From contig NZ_JAVAMQ010000002.1 in the NCBI RefSeq assembly GCF_030732095.1, forward strand, positions 291,432-355,431: a DNA stretch of 64,000 nt, read 5' to 3'. Made by a program: the position numbers and the translations under genes. Below the pieces are notes generated by a model. The model was not told the DNA's origin. It saw only the letters and a program-made list of their open reading frames with translations, and searched no databases. This stretch comes from Paracoccus spongiarum. Lineage in GTDB: Bacteria > Pseudomonadota > Alphaproteobacteria > Rhodobacterales > Rhodobacteraceae. Of this stretch, positions 1 to 8,977 are shown one piece after another. Each line of letters starts with the position of its first letter. Within the stretch, counting starts at the first letter, position 1.

Positions 1-834
1 CACACCGGCGAGGATGCGCTGGCCGCGCTGATGGCGCCTTACGGCGGCTTCGACCACAACGCGCAGGCACTGCGCATCGTCACCCGGCTGGAGCGCCATT
101 ATGCCGATTTCGACGGGCTGAACCTGACCTGGGAGGCGCTCGAGGGCATCGCCAAGCATAACGGGCCGGTGGCCGCGCCCCTGCCCTATGCGCTGGCCGA
201 GGTGAATGCCGACTGGGACCTGGAACTGGGCGGCAATGCCAGCGCCGAGGCCCAGGTGGCCGCGGTGGCCGATGACGTGGCCTACAACCACCACGACCTG
301 CATGACGGCTTGCGCGCGCAGCTGTTCACCGAAGAGGAACTGGCCGAACTGCCCGTCATCGGCCCGGCCTTCGACGAGGTGGATCGCCTGCATCCCGGCC
401 TCGACCGGATGCGCCGCCGCCACGAGGCGCTGCGCCGGGTCTTCGGCGTCATGGTCGAGGACGTGATCGCCGTCGCCCAGAACCGCCTGACCGGGCTTCA
501 ACCGCAAGCGGCACAGGAAATCCGCGACATGGATGGTCCGATCATCCGATTTTCAAAGCCCCTCTACCAGAACATCAAGGCGATCAAGTCCTTCCTCTTC
601 ACGCGCATGTACCGCGCCCCGTCGGTCGTGGACGAACGCAGCAGGGTCACCGCCATGCTGAACAACCTCTTCCCGCTCTTCCTCGCCGAACCCGCGCAGA
701 TGCCGCCGCAATGGCATGCCGTCGCCGCGGCCGCGGGTGAGCAGACTTATCGCGCCCGCGTGGTCCTCGACTACGTCGCAGGCATGACGGACCGCTTCGC
801 GATCTCCGAACACCAGCGCCTCTTCGCCCGCTAG
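1..834 (+). CDS. Deoxyguanosinetriphosphate triphosphohydrolase-like protein (5' truncated)
   Basis: The reading frame is open from base 1, so the gene starts outside the window; 277 residues remain of a family that usually has about 380-400. The visible part opens with HTGEDAL, which normally follows PPFG in HD-domain dGTPases, and continues with YGGFDHNAQALR, a LTWEALEGIAKHNGP segment and DDVAYNHHDLHDGL, which carries the second metal-binding Asp region of the HD fold. Family members hydrolyse dNTPs to deoxynucleosides and triphosphate in the cytoplasm; substrate preference cannot be read here. The N-terminal His and HD residues lie off the window. The family assignment is firm, the exact substrate is not. 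Confidence 0.88.
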   Translation, partial: HTGEDALAALMAPYGGFDHNAQALRIVTRLERHYADFDGLNLTWEALEGIAKHNGPVAAPLPYALAEVNADWDLELGGNASAEAQVAAVADDVAYNHHDLHDGLRAQLFTEEELAELPVIGPAFDEVDRLHPGLDRMRRRHEALRRVFGVMVEDVIAVAQNRLTGLQPQAAQEIRDMDGPIIRFSKPLYQNIKAIKSFLFTRMYRAPSVVDERSRVTAMLNNLFPLFLAEPAQMPPQWHAVAAAAGEQTYRARVVLDYVAGMTDRFAISEHQRLFAR

Positions 835-1175
835 GCCGCCCCGCCGCCAGGCCCGCCCTGCCGCCGCCCGACCCGCCGCGGCCTTTGTCATCACACGGGC
901 CGAAACGCCGGACACCCCCGCCCGCGCACCAGGCAAGGCCCCCGCAGGCACGGCTTGCCTTGGCCGAAATATCCTCGGGGGTCCGGGGGCAGACAGCCCC
1001 CGGCGGTCGCGGGACGCACGGAACCGCTCCCATCCGGCACAACGCCCCTCTGCCCGTCTTCTGCCCGCGTCGCAGGCAGCGCTGCGCGGCGATTGATAGT
1101 TGCGCGTCCGGCGGACCTCGCGGCGCAGCCCCGCGTTGTCGTCAGGCAGAGTTGATGTCAACAGGAGGCATGAAA
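835..1175. other. Intergenic region between dGTPase-like gene and osmC-like gene
   Basis: This 341-base gap has no convincing gene. It is very G+C rich and holds one copy of a recurrent intergenic hairpin element (961-1003) and, at its right end, the AGGAGG ribosome-binding site of the OsmC gene (1163-1168). No clear -35/-10 pair was found. Confidence 0.6.
961..1003 (+). repeat. Recurrent intergenic hairpin element, copy A
   Basis: A GAAATATCC core followed by TCGGGGG and a perfect 8-bp stem (983-990 with 996-1003, loop AGACA). The same core and a G5C / GCCCCC stem recur at 39741-39805 and, inverted, at 62075-62138. This copy lacks the CATCTTCTGTG flank seen in the other two. Confidence 0.7.
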
Positions 1176-1598
1176 ATGTTCACGCGCAGCGGATCGGCCA
1201 GATGGCAGGGCGGGCTCAAGGACGGCAAGGCGGTGGTCTCGACCCAGTCGGGCGCCCTCGCAGACCAGCCCTACGGCTTCAACACCCGCTTCGAGGACCG
1301 GCCCGGCACCAATCCCGAGGAACTGGTCGGAGCGGCCCATGCCTCCTGCTTCTCGATGGCGCTGGCAAAGATGCTCGAAGAGGCCGGGATCGGGGGCGTC
1401 GAGATCCGCACCACCTCGCGGATCACCCTCGAGAAGGATGGCGACGGCTTCACCGTGACCAGGGCGCATCTGGAAACGGCGATTTCCGGCGATGGCGATG
1501 CCCCCACGATCGAGGATCTGGCCAACAAGGCAAAGGAAGGTTGCCCGATCTCGAAGCTGCTGAACGCCAGCGTGACCATGGACGTGACGGTCGGATGA
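1176..1598 (+). CDS. OsmC/Ohr-family peroxiredoxin
   Basis: This 140-residue protein matches the OsmC family in length and sequence. One conserved Cys lies in HASCFSMAL and the second in KEGCPISKLL; the pair reduces organic or fatty-acid hydroperoxides in the cytoplasm. I chose ATG 1176 because AGGAGG at 1163-1168 is spaced 7 bases from it; ATG 1170 would be only one base away. The frame stays open well upstream, but that part is low-complexity and unlike the family. The stop overlaps the start of the transglutaminase-like gene (ATGA), so the two are probably co-translated. The OsmC branch is more likely than Ohr from the N-terminal GSARWQGGLKDGKG-like segment. Confidence 0.88.
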   Translation: MFTRSGSARWQGGLKDGKAVVSTQSGALADQPYGFNTRFEDRPGTNPEELVGAAHASCFSMALAKMLEEAGIGGVEIRTTSRITLEKDGDGFTVTRAHLETAISGDGDAPTIEDLANKAKEGCPISKLLNASVTMDVTVG

Positions 1599-2440
1599 TG
1601 CTGATCCGGGTCGGCCACCAGATCGCCATCAGCACGCCGCAGGATACGCCGCTGGTCTGCCTGACCGCGCCGCATCCGTCGCGCCACGGCGATTTCGTGG
1701 CCCCCGAGGCGGTTTCGACCGCCCCCTTTGCACCGATCCACAACTATCTGGACGACCACGGCAATCTCTGCCGGCGCATGATCGCGCCGGCGGGCCGGTT
1801 CGCGCTGCGCGGCGATGTCACGCTGCGCGATGACGGGCAGCGCGACCCCGCGGATCCGGCCGCCGAGGAATGGCCGGTCGAGGCGCTGCCGGACGAGGCG
1901 CTGAAATTCCTGCTCGGCTCGCGCTATGTCGAGACCGACCTGATCAGCCAGGAAGCCTGGGACCGCTTTGGCGGCCTCGCGCCGGGCTGGCACCGCGTTC
2001 AGGCGGTGGTCGACCATGTCCACGGCCATCTGCGCTTCGACTACCAGCAGGCCAGCGCGACACGAACCGCGCAGCAGGCCAACCGCGAGGGCGTGGGCGT
2101 CTGCCGCGATTTCGCGCATCTCGCGCTGGCCTTCCTGCGCGCCCTGAATCTTCCGGCCCGCTACGTGAATGGCTATGTCGGCGATATCGGGGTGCCGAAG
2201 GCGGCCGATCCGATGGATTTTGCCGCCTGGATCGAGGTGTTTCTGGGCGGCCGCTGGTGGACCTTCGACCCCCGCAACAACCAGCGCCGCATCGGGCGCG
2301 TGGTGGTCGCCCGCGGCATGGACGCCACCGACGTGCCGCTGCTGAACAGCTTCGGCCAGCACAATCTGGACAGCTTCGAGGTGTGGTGCCACCCCGTCGA
2401 CGATGCGGGGCACGAACTGGACGGCATGCTGTTTGCCTGA
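1595..2440 (+). CDS. Transglutaminase-like cysteine protease family protein
   Basis: This 281-residue protein has an N-terminal beta-rich domain (about 1-140) and a C-terminal transglutaminase-like core. The nucleophile Cys is in GVGVCRDFAHLALAFLRAL, and the Asp is in WWTFDPRNN. At the position where papain-like members have the catalytic His (usually F-H-A-W) this protein reads MDFAAWIEV, so the His is Ala. The start overlaps the OsmC stop by ATGA; ATG 1598 is an alternative. Such proteins are often predicted proteases or peptide-crosslinking enzymes, with roles not well defined. Given the missing His, activity is uncertain. Confidence 0.8.
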   Translation: MMLIRVGHQIAISTPQDTPLVCLTAPHPSRHGDFVAPEAVSTAPFAPIHNYLDDHGNLCRRMIAPAGRFALRGDVTLRDDGQRDPADPAAEEWPVEALPDEALKFLLGSRYVETDLISQEAWDRFGGLAPGWHRVQAVVDHVHGHLRFDYQQASATRTAQQANREGVGVCRDFAHLALAFLRALNLPARYVNGYVGDIGVPKAADPMDFAAWIEVFLGGRWWTFDPRNNQRRIGRVVVARGMDATDVPLLNSFGQHNLDSFEVWCHPVDDAGHELDGMLFA

Positions 2441-2742
2441 TCCCGCGTGAGCGGGCAGCGCCGGCCCCGCGACCTCCGCGACGGGACATCGGTTCGTCCG
2501 GCAGCCCCTGCCGCGGTGTGGGACCGCCACCGCCGAGGCGGCACAGGCTGCCCGGACAGGCAGGCGGCACGCCTTGCAGTTTAGGAAAATATTCATTTGA
2601 AAACCCCGGCAGAATTTCTTCTCTGGTTGGCCTGACCCGGCGAAACGACCACGCAGCCATACCGATCCCAACGCAGCGAAAGAGCATGACTCTGCGCCGT
2701 CGCTACCGCCGCCTTCCACATTCAGAGATGCTCGAGGACTAG
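2441..2742. other. Intergenic region upstream of the RTX gene
   Basis: No gene is seen in these 302 bases. An A+T-rich patch at about 2578-2630 stands out against the G+C-rich surroundings and is a plausible promoter area for the RTX gene, but I could not assign -35/-10 boxes. GAGG at 2734-2737 is the likely ribosome-binding site. Confidence 0.4.
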
Positions 2743-5700
2743 ATGGCTGACATTCGGGGCACGACCGGCGCGGACTTCATCCACCGGCGCGGCGATGGAC
2801 TTTCGGTTCCCTCGCGATTGAACGAGGTGATCGGCGTGACCCGCGACGGCGACCTGCTGTCCGGCCTGGCCGGAAACGACGTGATCCACGGCGACGCCGG
2901 CGACGACACGATCCTGGGCGGTGGCGGCGCCGACCGCATGTTCGGGGGCGACGGCAATGACCGCTATTTCGTGGACGTCGCGGGCGATGCCGTGACCGAG
3001 CGTGCCGGGGCCGGCAATGATCGCGTCTATTCCCTTGTCGACTACACGCTTGGCGCCAATGTCGAGACCCTGCGCCTGATCGGGACGGCAGGAAACTCGG
3101 GAACCGGCAACGGCCTCGGCAACCGCATCCTCGGCAATGATGCGGCGAACCAGCTTGCCGGTGCTGGCGGTGACGATGTCCTGGTCGGCGGCCTCGGCAA
3201 CGACACGCTTCGTGGCGGTGACGGCAACGACGCTGTCTGGGGCAACGAGGGCAACGACACCATCGTCGGCGGCGATGGCAACGACACGCTTGGCGGCGAA
3301 GTGGGCCAGAACCGCATGGTCGGCGGTCTTGGCGACGACACCTACCTGGTCGGCGCGGCGCGGAACACGCTTGTCGAGGGTGCCGGCGCAGGCGTCGATC
3401 TGGTCATCTCGGACGCCGATCATACCCTTGGCGCCAATCTCGACAACCTGACCCTGCGCGGCGCCGACAGCCTCAGCGGCACGGGCAACGGGCTGGACAA
3501 CGTCATCCGCGGCAATGCCGGCAGCAACCTGCTGCGCGGTCTGAACGGCAACGACACGCTGTTTGCCGGCAACGGCGCTGACACCCTTGATGGCGGACAG
3601 GGCGCCGACAGCATGACCGGCGGTGCCGGAGGCGACACCTATGTGGTCGATGACGCGGGCGACGTGGTCAGCGAGAAGGTCGCGAAGGGTCCCGCAGACA
3701 CGGTGCAGTCGCAACTGAATGCCTATGCGCTGGGCGCGCAGGTCGAGGACCTGGAGTTCACCGGGACGGGCGACTTCGAGGGCAGCGGCAACGGGCTGGA
3801 CAACGGCATCACGGGCGGCGCGGGCGATGACAGGTTGCGGGGGCTTGCCGGCAACGACACGCTGCTGGGCGGCAACGGTGATGACACGCTTGATGGCGGA
3901 CAGGGCGCCGACCGCATGACCGGCGGCAATGGCGGCGATACCTATGTGGTCAACGACGCGGGCGACGTGGTCAACGAGAAGTCCGGCAAGGGTGCGCCCG
4001 ATCTGGTGCAGTCGCAGCTGAACGCCTACACGCTGGGTGGGCAGGTCGAGAACCTCGAATTCACCGGCGCGGGCGACTTCTCCGGCAACGGCAACACGCT
4101 GGACAACCGAATCACCGGCGGAGCGGGCGACGACACGCTGAACGGGCGCGGTGGCGCCGATACCCTGATCGGCGGCCGGGGCGACGACACCTATGGGGTC
4201 GATGATGCCTCCGAGATCGTCACAGAGGCGTCCGGCGAGGGCGAGGACCTGATCCGCACCCTGCTGAGAACCTACACGCTTGGTGCGAACCTCGAGGATC
4301 TGGAATTCACCGGCACCGGCAGGTTCACCGGCACCGGAAACGGGCTGTCCAACCAGATTACCGGTGGCCTGGAGAATGACCGGCTGTTCGGCCTCGCAGG
4401 GGCCGACGGGCTGTACGGCGGCCTTGGCGATGACACGCTGGACGGCGGCGCGGGGGCCGACTTCATGTCCGGCGACGAGGGCGACGACACCTATGTCGTC
4501 GACAATGCCAATGATTCGATCCAAGAGCTGGCGAATGGCGGACAGGACGACCTCGTTCTGGCGCGACTGAACAGCTATACCCTTGGTGCCAACGTCGAGA
4601 ATCTGCAATTCGACGGCGTCGGCAACTTCACGGGCCGGGGCAACGGCCTCGGCAACCAGATCGTGGGTGGCGGCGGCAGCGATACCCTGTTCGGTCTGGC
4701 TGGCAGCGACACCCTGTTCGGCGGCGCGGGCAGCGACTCGCTGGACGGCGGCGCCGGTGCTGACCTTCTGTCGGGCGATGCGGGCGACGACACCTATGTG
4801 GTCGACGATGCCAATGACATGATTCAGGAGGCGGTCAGCGGCGGGCAGTCCGATCTGGTGCTGGCCCGTCTGAACAGCTACAGCCTTGGCGCGAATCTGG
4901 AAAACCTGCAATTCGACGGAAACGGTGACTTCATCGGGCGCGGCAACAATCTGAACAACCAGATCGTAGGCGGCGCAGGAAGTGACGCCCTGTCGGGCCT
5001 CGGCGGCAGCGACGATCTTTATGGCGGCGCCGGTGATGACACGCTGGATGGCGGGCTGGGCGCCGACTTCCTGTCCGGCGATGCAGGCAACGACACCTAT
5101 GTGGTCGACAACGTCCAGGACGTCATTCAGGAATTGGCCAGCGGCGGGCGGGCAGATGTCGTGCTGGCACGGGTCAACAGCTATACCCTTGGCGCCAACG
5201 TCGAGGACCTGCAATTCGACGGAACCGGCGACTTCACTGGAAACGGCAATGCCGGTGCCAACCGCATCACCGGCGGCTCTGGCGACGACACGCTGAACGG
5301 CCGGGGCGGCGCCGATACGCTGATCGGCGGCCGGGGCGACGACACCTACGGCGTCGATGATGCCTCCGAGGTCGTGACCGAGGCGGCAGGCGAGGGCGAG
5401 GATCTGATCAGGACCAGCCTGAACGCGTTCACGCTGGCGGCCAATTTCGAGAACCTCGCCTTCAGCGGCACCGGCACCTTCGCCGGGCGCGGCAACGATG
5501 CGGCGAACCAGATCACCGGCGGGGCCGGCAATGACAGCCTTCTGGGCCTGGCGGGCAACGATGCGCTGTTTGGCGGGGGCGGGAACGACACCCTCATGGG
5601 CGGAATCGGGGCCGACTTCATGTCCGGCGATGCGGGCAACGACCGCTTTTTCGTCGACAACGCTGGCGACACCATCCAGGAACTTTCCGGCGGGGGGGAC

Positions 5701-6645
5701 GGCGATACCGTGCTGTCGCAGCTGAGGTCCTACACGCTGACGGCGCAGGTCGAAAATCTTACCGCGGCGGTGCTGGGCGATTTCACCGGCACCGGAAACA
5801 ACCTGGCCAACGTGATCCTGGCTGCCAACGGCAACGATACGCTGAGCGGTCGCGCAGGCAATGACACCCTGCAATCCTCGCGTGGAAACGACGTTCTGGA
5901 TGGTGGAATTGGTGACGACGAGATGACCGGGGGCGCCGGAAATGACACCTATGTCGTCGACTCGCTCGGCGACGTTGTGATCGAGGGCCCCACGGGGGGC
6001 AATGATACCGTCAGGACGGATCTTTCCGGCTACACACTGTCCGTGGGCGTCGAGAACCTTGTGTACACCGGCTCCGGCGCTTTCTCGGGGATCGGCAACG
6101 CGTCCGCCAACAGCATCACCGGCGGCGCGGGTGCCGACACCCTCGACGGCAGCTCCGGCAACGACACGATCGACGGCGGCGCGGGCAGCGACCGCATCCT
6201 TGTCGGCAATGGCGCGGACACCTTCCTGTTCACGTCGCTGGGCGGGTCGGACCGACTGGTCGGTACCATGGGTTTGGAAGATTCGATCGCCTTCGACATG
6301 TCCGAAATGCCGATCGGTGACGGCGACACGGTCGTTGAGAACGTCGGCTTTGCCAACACGGGCGGACGGACCTGGGACAGTGCGAACGAGGTCGTCCTGC
6401 TGACCGGCGTCAGGTCCTTCGACGACGCTGGCGTCGCGGACGCCATGTCGCGGACGGCTGGAAATGTCACCGCTGGCACGACACAGCTGTTCGTTGTCGC
6501 CAGCGGGGGGGAGACGGGCGTCTATCGCCATGTGTCCAACGGCACGCGGACTGTCCTCGAGGCCGATCTGGATCTCATCTTCTCAGTCAGCAGCACGGAC
6601 GTGAGGAACTTCAGCTTCGAGACAGAGACGGTCTTCGTGGCCTGA
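2743..6645 (+). CDS. Large RTX-type calcium-binding repeat protein
   Basis: 1300 residues, almost entirely repetitive. Glycine-rich nonapeptide arrays (GGAGDDTL, GGRGDDTY types) that bind Ca2+ as beta-rolls alternate with a second motif of the form N-x-Y-T-L-G-A-x-V-E-x-L-x-F-x-G...GNGLxNxIxGG. I count 11 of these second motifs, about 100-130 residues apart. There is no N-terminal Sec signal. The last 120 residues are non-repetitive and end in acidic/hydrophobic LDLIFSVSSTDV and FSFETETVFVA, as in proteins exported by type I secretion. No catalytic domain was recognised, so a surface, adhesin or biofilm role is an inference. No T1SS genes lie nearby. Start ATG 2743 follows GAGG at 2734-2737. 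Confidence 0.88.
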   Translation: MADIRGTTGADFIHRRGDGLSVPSRLNEVIGVTRDGDLLSGLAGNDVIHGDAGDDTILGGGGADRMFGGDGNDRYFVDVAGDAVTERAGAGNDRVYSLVDYTLGANVETLRLIGTAGNSGTGNGLGNRILGNDAANQLAGAGGDDVLVGGLGNDTLRGGDGNDAVWGNEGNDTIVGGDGNDTLGGEVGQNRMVGGLGDDTYLVGAARNTLVEGAGAGVDLVISDADHTLGANLDNLTLRGADSLSGTGNGLDNVIRGNAGSNLLRGLNGNDTLFAGNGADTLDGGQGADSMTGGAGGDTYVVDDAGDVVSEKVAKGPADTVQSQLNAYALGAQVEDLEFTGTGDFEGSGNGLDNGITGGAGDDRLRGLAGNDTLLGGNGDDTLDGGQGADRMTGGNGGDTYVVNDAGDVVNEKSGKGAPDLVQSQLNAYTLGGQVENLEFTGAGDFSGNGNTLDNRITGGAGDDTLNGRGGADTLIGGRGDDTYGVDDASEIVTEASGEGEDLIRTLLRTYTLGANLEDLEFTGTGRFTGTGNGLSNQITGGLENDRLFGLAGADGLYGGLGDDTLDGGAGADFMSGDEGDDTYVVDNANDSIQELANGGQDDLVLARLNSYTLGANVENLQFDGVGNFTGRGNGLGNQIVGGGGSDTLFGLAGSDTLFGGAGSDSLDGGAGADLLSGDAGDDTYVVDDANDMIQEAVSGGQSDLVLARLNSYSLGANLENLQFDGNGDFIGRGNNLNNQIVGGAGSDALSGLGGSDDLYGGAGDDTLDGGLGADFLSGDAGNDTYVVDNVQDVIQELASGGRADVVLARVNSYTLGANVEDLQFDGTGDFTGNGNAGANRITGGSGDDTLNGRGGADTLIGGRGDDTYGVDDASEVVTEAAGEGEDLIRTSLNAFTLAANFENLAFSGTGTFAGRGNDAANQITGGAGNDSLLGLAGNDALFGGGGNDTLMGGIGADFMSGDAGNDRFFVDNAGDTIQELSGGGDGDTVLSQLRSYTLTAQVENLTAAVLGDFTGTGNNLANVILAANGNDTLSGRAGNDTLQSSRGNDVLDGGIGDDEMTGGAGNDTYVVDSLGDVVIEGPTGGNDTVRTDLSGYTLSVGVENLVYTGSGAFSGIGNASANSITGGAGADTLDGSSGNDTIDGGAGSDRILVGNGADTFLFTSLGGSDRLVGTMGLEDSIAFDMSEMPIGDGDTVVENVGFANTGGRTWDSANEVVLLTGVRSFDDAGVADAMSRTAGNVTAGTTQLFVVASGGETGVYRHVSNGTRTVLEADLDLIFSVSSTDVRNFSFETETVFVA

Positions 6646-6687
6646 CCCGAACCTGGTCGGTTGCCTGATGACCCGACCAGCCCATTG

Positions 6688-6717
6688 CGAAACCGGCGGC
6701 GATCATCGCCGGTTTCG
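6688..6717 (+). terminator. Terminator hairpin after the RTX gene
   Basis: Perfect 11-bp inverted repeat CGAAACCGGCG / CGCCGGTTTCG with an 8-base loop, 42 bases after the RTX stop. It lacks a long T-run but is the strongest hairpin between the RTX gene and the next gene. Confidence 0.7.
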
Positions 6718-6789
6718 TCCCCCGATGCCTCCGGGCGCATCCCGCGCCGGGTCGCGAACCCTGAACCACAGCCAACCCATGAGGACGAC

Positions 6790-7134
6790 ATGAAGACCAC
6801 ACTCATCGCCACGGCCCTTGCCTCCAGCCTCGGCATCCTCGGCTTTGTCCTGCCCGCATCGGCCGCCGACGAGGCGACGATGATGAGCAAATGCAACACC
6901 TATGCAGCACGCCATCTGGGTGTCTCGACCACGGACATCGTCGAACTGAAATACGAAGGCACGCGGACCGACGGGACCCACGCCGTCAACGGCTCGGCCA
7001 GCAACGGCCAGACCTTCCAGTGCTCGTTCGGTCCGGCCGGCAAGCATGTCGTGAACTGGACGCATTCCGCCCCGACGAACTGCCCCGCCGATGTCAGCGA
7101 GGCGGATCGCTACATGTATCCCGCCTGCGGCTGA
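6790..7134 (+). CDS. Small secreted protein of unknown function
   Basis: A 114-residue protein with a clear Sec signal peptide: basic MKTT start, hydrophobic core, and a predicted cut after PASA (about residue 25). The mature part is about 89 residues with four Cys (KCNTY, FQCSF, TNCPAD, PACG), enough for two disulfides in the periplasm. GAGG at 6781-6784 precedes ATG 6790. I do not recognise the family; the YEG...HAVNGSA...FQCSF layout resembles small periplasmic proteins of beta-sheet type, but no function should be inferred. It follows the RTX gene but is separated from it by a terminator. Confidence 0.75.
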   Translation: MKTTLIATALASSLGILGFVLPASAADEATMMSKCNTYAARHLGVSTTDIVELKYEGTRTDGTHAVNGSASNGQTFQCSFGPAGKHVVNWTHSAPTNCPADVSEADRYMYPACG

Positions 7135-7317
7135 AGCCGGCCGGATTGATCCTCCGGGGGCCGTGGTCCCCGGTGCGATGACAAGACCCGGCCGCATCCC
7201 CCGCTACCCCGGGGACAAGGCGGCAGAAAGACCACGCCCGGCGGCCCCCTGGCTGCCGGGCGTCCTCGTGCGGGGCCGGCGCTGCCTGACAGGCCCGGCC
7301 CCGGCCTTCGACGCAAA

Positions 7318-7342
7318 AGGCGCCCCGGTGATCGGGGCGCCT
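7318..7342 (-). terminator. Terminator of the NCS2 permease gene
   Basis: Perfect 10-bp stem AGGCGCCCCG / CGGGGCGCCT with a 5-base loop; on the minus strand it is followed by TTTT. It lies 29 bases beyond the permease stop. Confidence 0.85.
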
Positions 7343-7370
7343 CTCGTCTTGCAGTCCGGGATATCGCCAA

Positions 7371-8801
7371 TCAATGGCCGGCAAGATCCTCGGCCAGGTC
7401 GGCGCCGCGCTTGGGAATGCCGTTGAACAGCATGTTCAGCAGCAGCGCCGAGAAGGTGCCGACCAGGATGCCGCTGTGGAACACCTGCTCGATGAAGTGC
7501 GGCAGGCGGTCGAAGATGCCCGGTGCAACCAGCGGAATCATCGACAGCGCGAGGCTGACCGCCACGATGTAGATGTTGCGCTTGTTCTTGATGAAGTCCG
7601 CGCGGCCGAGGATCTTGACCCCGGTGGCCGACACCATGCCGAACATCACGATGGCCGCGCCGCCGACGACATAGCTGGGGATCGAGGCGCTGACATAGGC
7701 GACCTTGGGCAGACAGCCCAGCAGGATTAGCATCGCCCCAGCCGCCGCCACGACATAGCGCGACAACACGCCGGTGATCTGCAGCAACCCGACATTCTGG
7801 GTATAGCTGGTATAGGTGAAGGTGTTGAAGATGCCGCCGATGATGTTGCCGATGCCGTCGGTGCGCAGGCCGCGGGCGAGGCGTTCCTCGGTGATCGGCT
7901 GGTTGGCCATGTCACCCACGGCGAGGAACTGGCCCGTCGCCTCGATCATCATCACCACCATGACGAGGCTCAGCATGACCGTGCCCCACAGGTTGAAGAT
8001 CGGCGGACCGAAGGCAAAGGGCGTCACGATGTTGACCCAGCCGGCATCGGCGATTCCGCCAAAGCTGACCCGACCGGCGGCGATCGAGATCCCGAAGCCC
8101 AGGCCGATGCCGATCAATACGCCCAGATTGGCCACGAAACCCCGCCCGAAGCGCGTCACCAGCAGGATCGTCAGCAGCACGATCGCGGCAACGCCAAGGC
8201 CGAAGGGGTCGCCATAGGCGGGGTTCGGGATCGGGCCGTCCGGCCCCTTGATGGTCGGCTGGCCGCCTGCGGCCCAGTTCACGCCCACCCGCATCAGCGC
8301 GATCCCGATCACCAGCATCACCGTGCCGGTTACCACGGGCGGGAAGAACCGCACCCACTTGCTGAAGAACTGCGCCGCGATCACCGTGAAGATGCCCGAG
8401 GCGATGACGGCGCCAAACACCCCCTGGATGCCCAGTTCGGGATTGGTCCCGATGGCGATGATCGGCGGCACGGCGGTAAAGCCGATGCCCATGACGATCG
8501 GCAGCCGCGCGCCGAATTTCCAAAGGCCCAGCGTCTGGATCATCGTGACGATCCCGCAGGCGAACAGATCCGCGCTGACCAGCATGGCGATCTGGCCCTT
8601 GGTCATCCCGATCGCATTGCCGATGATCAGCGGCACCGCCACGGCGCCCGCATACATGACCAGAACATGCTGCAGACCCAGGGCAAACAGCTTGGGCAGC
8701 GGCATCATTTCCTCGATCGGGTCCACCACCGCGACCGTTTCATTCTCGTTGACGGGGACTTGTGCCGGGCCGGTCCGATCGACCTCGAAGGCTCCATCCA
8801 T
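7371..8801 (-). CDS. NCS2-family nucleobase (uracil/xanthine-type) permease
   Basis: This 476-residue membrane protein has about 12-14 hydrophobic segments and the layout of nucleobase:cation symporter-2 proteins, starting with LFALGLQHVLVMYAGAVAVP. Family members import xanthine, urate or uracil with protons across the inner membrane. The start at 8801 is set by GGGAGG just upstream on the minus strand; the longer frame has a polar, unlike-family extension. It is divergent from the LysR gene, with tandem operator-like repeats between them, and lies beside amidohydrolase and UbiD/UbiX genes. It may therefore import the substrate of that pathway, perhaps a nucleobase-like heterocycle. The substrate cannot be read from the sequence. 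Confidence 0.88.
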   Translation of the reverse strand: MDGAFEVDRTGPAQVPVNENETVAVVDPIEEMMPLPKLFALGLQHVLVMYAGAVAVPLIIGNAIGMTKGQIAMLVSADLFACGIVTMIQTLGLWKFGARLPIVMGIGFTAVPPIIAIGTNPELGIQGVFGAVIASGIFTVIAAQFFSKWVRFFPPVVTGTVMLVIGIALMRVGVNWAAGGQPTIKGPDGPIPNPAYGDPFGLGVAAIVLLTILLVTRFGRGFVANLGVLIGIGLGFGISIAAGRVSFGGIADAGWVNIVTPFAFGPPIFNLWGTVMLSLVMVVMMIEATGQFLAVGDMANQPITEERLARGLRTDGIGNIIGGIFNTFTYTSYTQNVGLLQITGVLSRYVVAAAGAMLILLGCLPKVAYVSASIPSYVVGGAAIVMFGMVSATGVKILGRADFIKNKRNIYIVAVSLALSMIPLVAPGIFDRLPHFIEQVFHSGILVGTFSALLLNMLFNGIPKRGADLAEDLAGH

Positions 8802-8899
8802 GTCTTTCCTCCCATTCGTCGTGTTCGCGACGCGCGGCACCTCCTGGCCACGGCCCGCATGACAGGGGTCATGCCGCCGCGCATATGATGAACCGAGCC

Positions 8900-8952
8900 A
8901 TTCATTTAGCAACTGCCTCAGTTGACTTTATTCATTCAGTGACTGTATGAAT
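8900..8952. promoter_or_regulatory. Tandem LysR-type operator in the divergent promoter
   Basis: Two related sites sit exactly 30 bases apart: ATTCATTTAGCAACTG at 8900 and ATTCATTCAGTGACTG at 8930 (13 of 16 match). The second belongs to a near-perfect 23-bp palindrome (8930-8952), ATTCAT-N11-ATGAAT, which fits the T-N11-A rule for LysR proteins. A further perfect palindrome, CAACTG-CCT-CAGTTG, lies at 8910-8924. A possible LysR promoter, TTGACT (8922-8927) and TATGAA (8946-8951), overlaps the sites, consistent with autorepression. Confidence 0.7.
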
Positions 8953-8977
8953 GGCGGCCTGGCGAGGAAAAAGGCAG

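Noticed and set aside
2722..6531. 1269-residue open frame on the minus strand opposite the RTX gene
   Set aside because: It mirrors the RTX repeats (glycine codons read in reverse give Ala/Pro/Val), has no ribosome-binding site, and resembles no family.
2743..6645. CRISPR-like array
   Set aside because: The repeats are in-frame protein repeats of the RTX gene, of varying length and without spacers.
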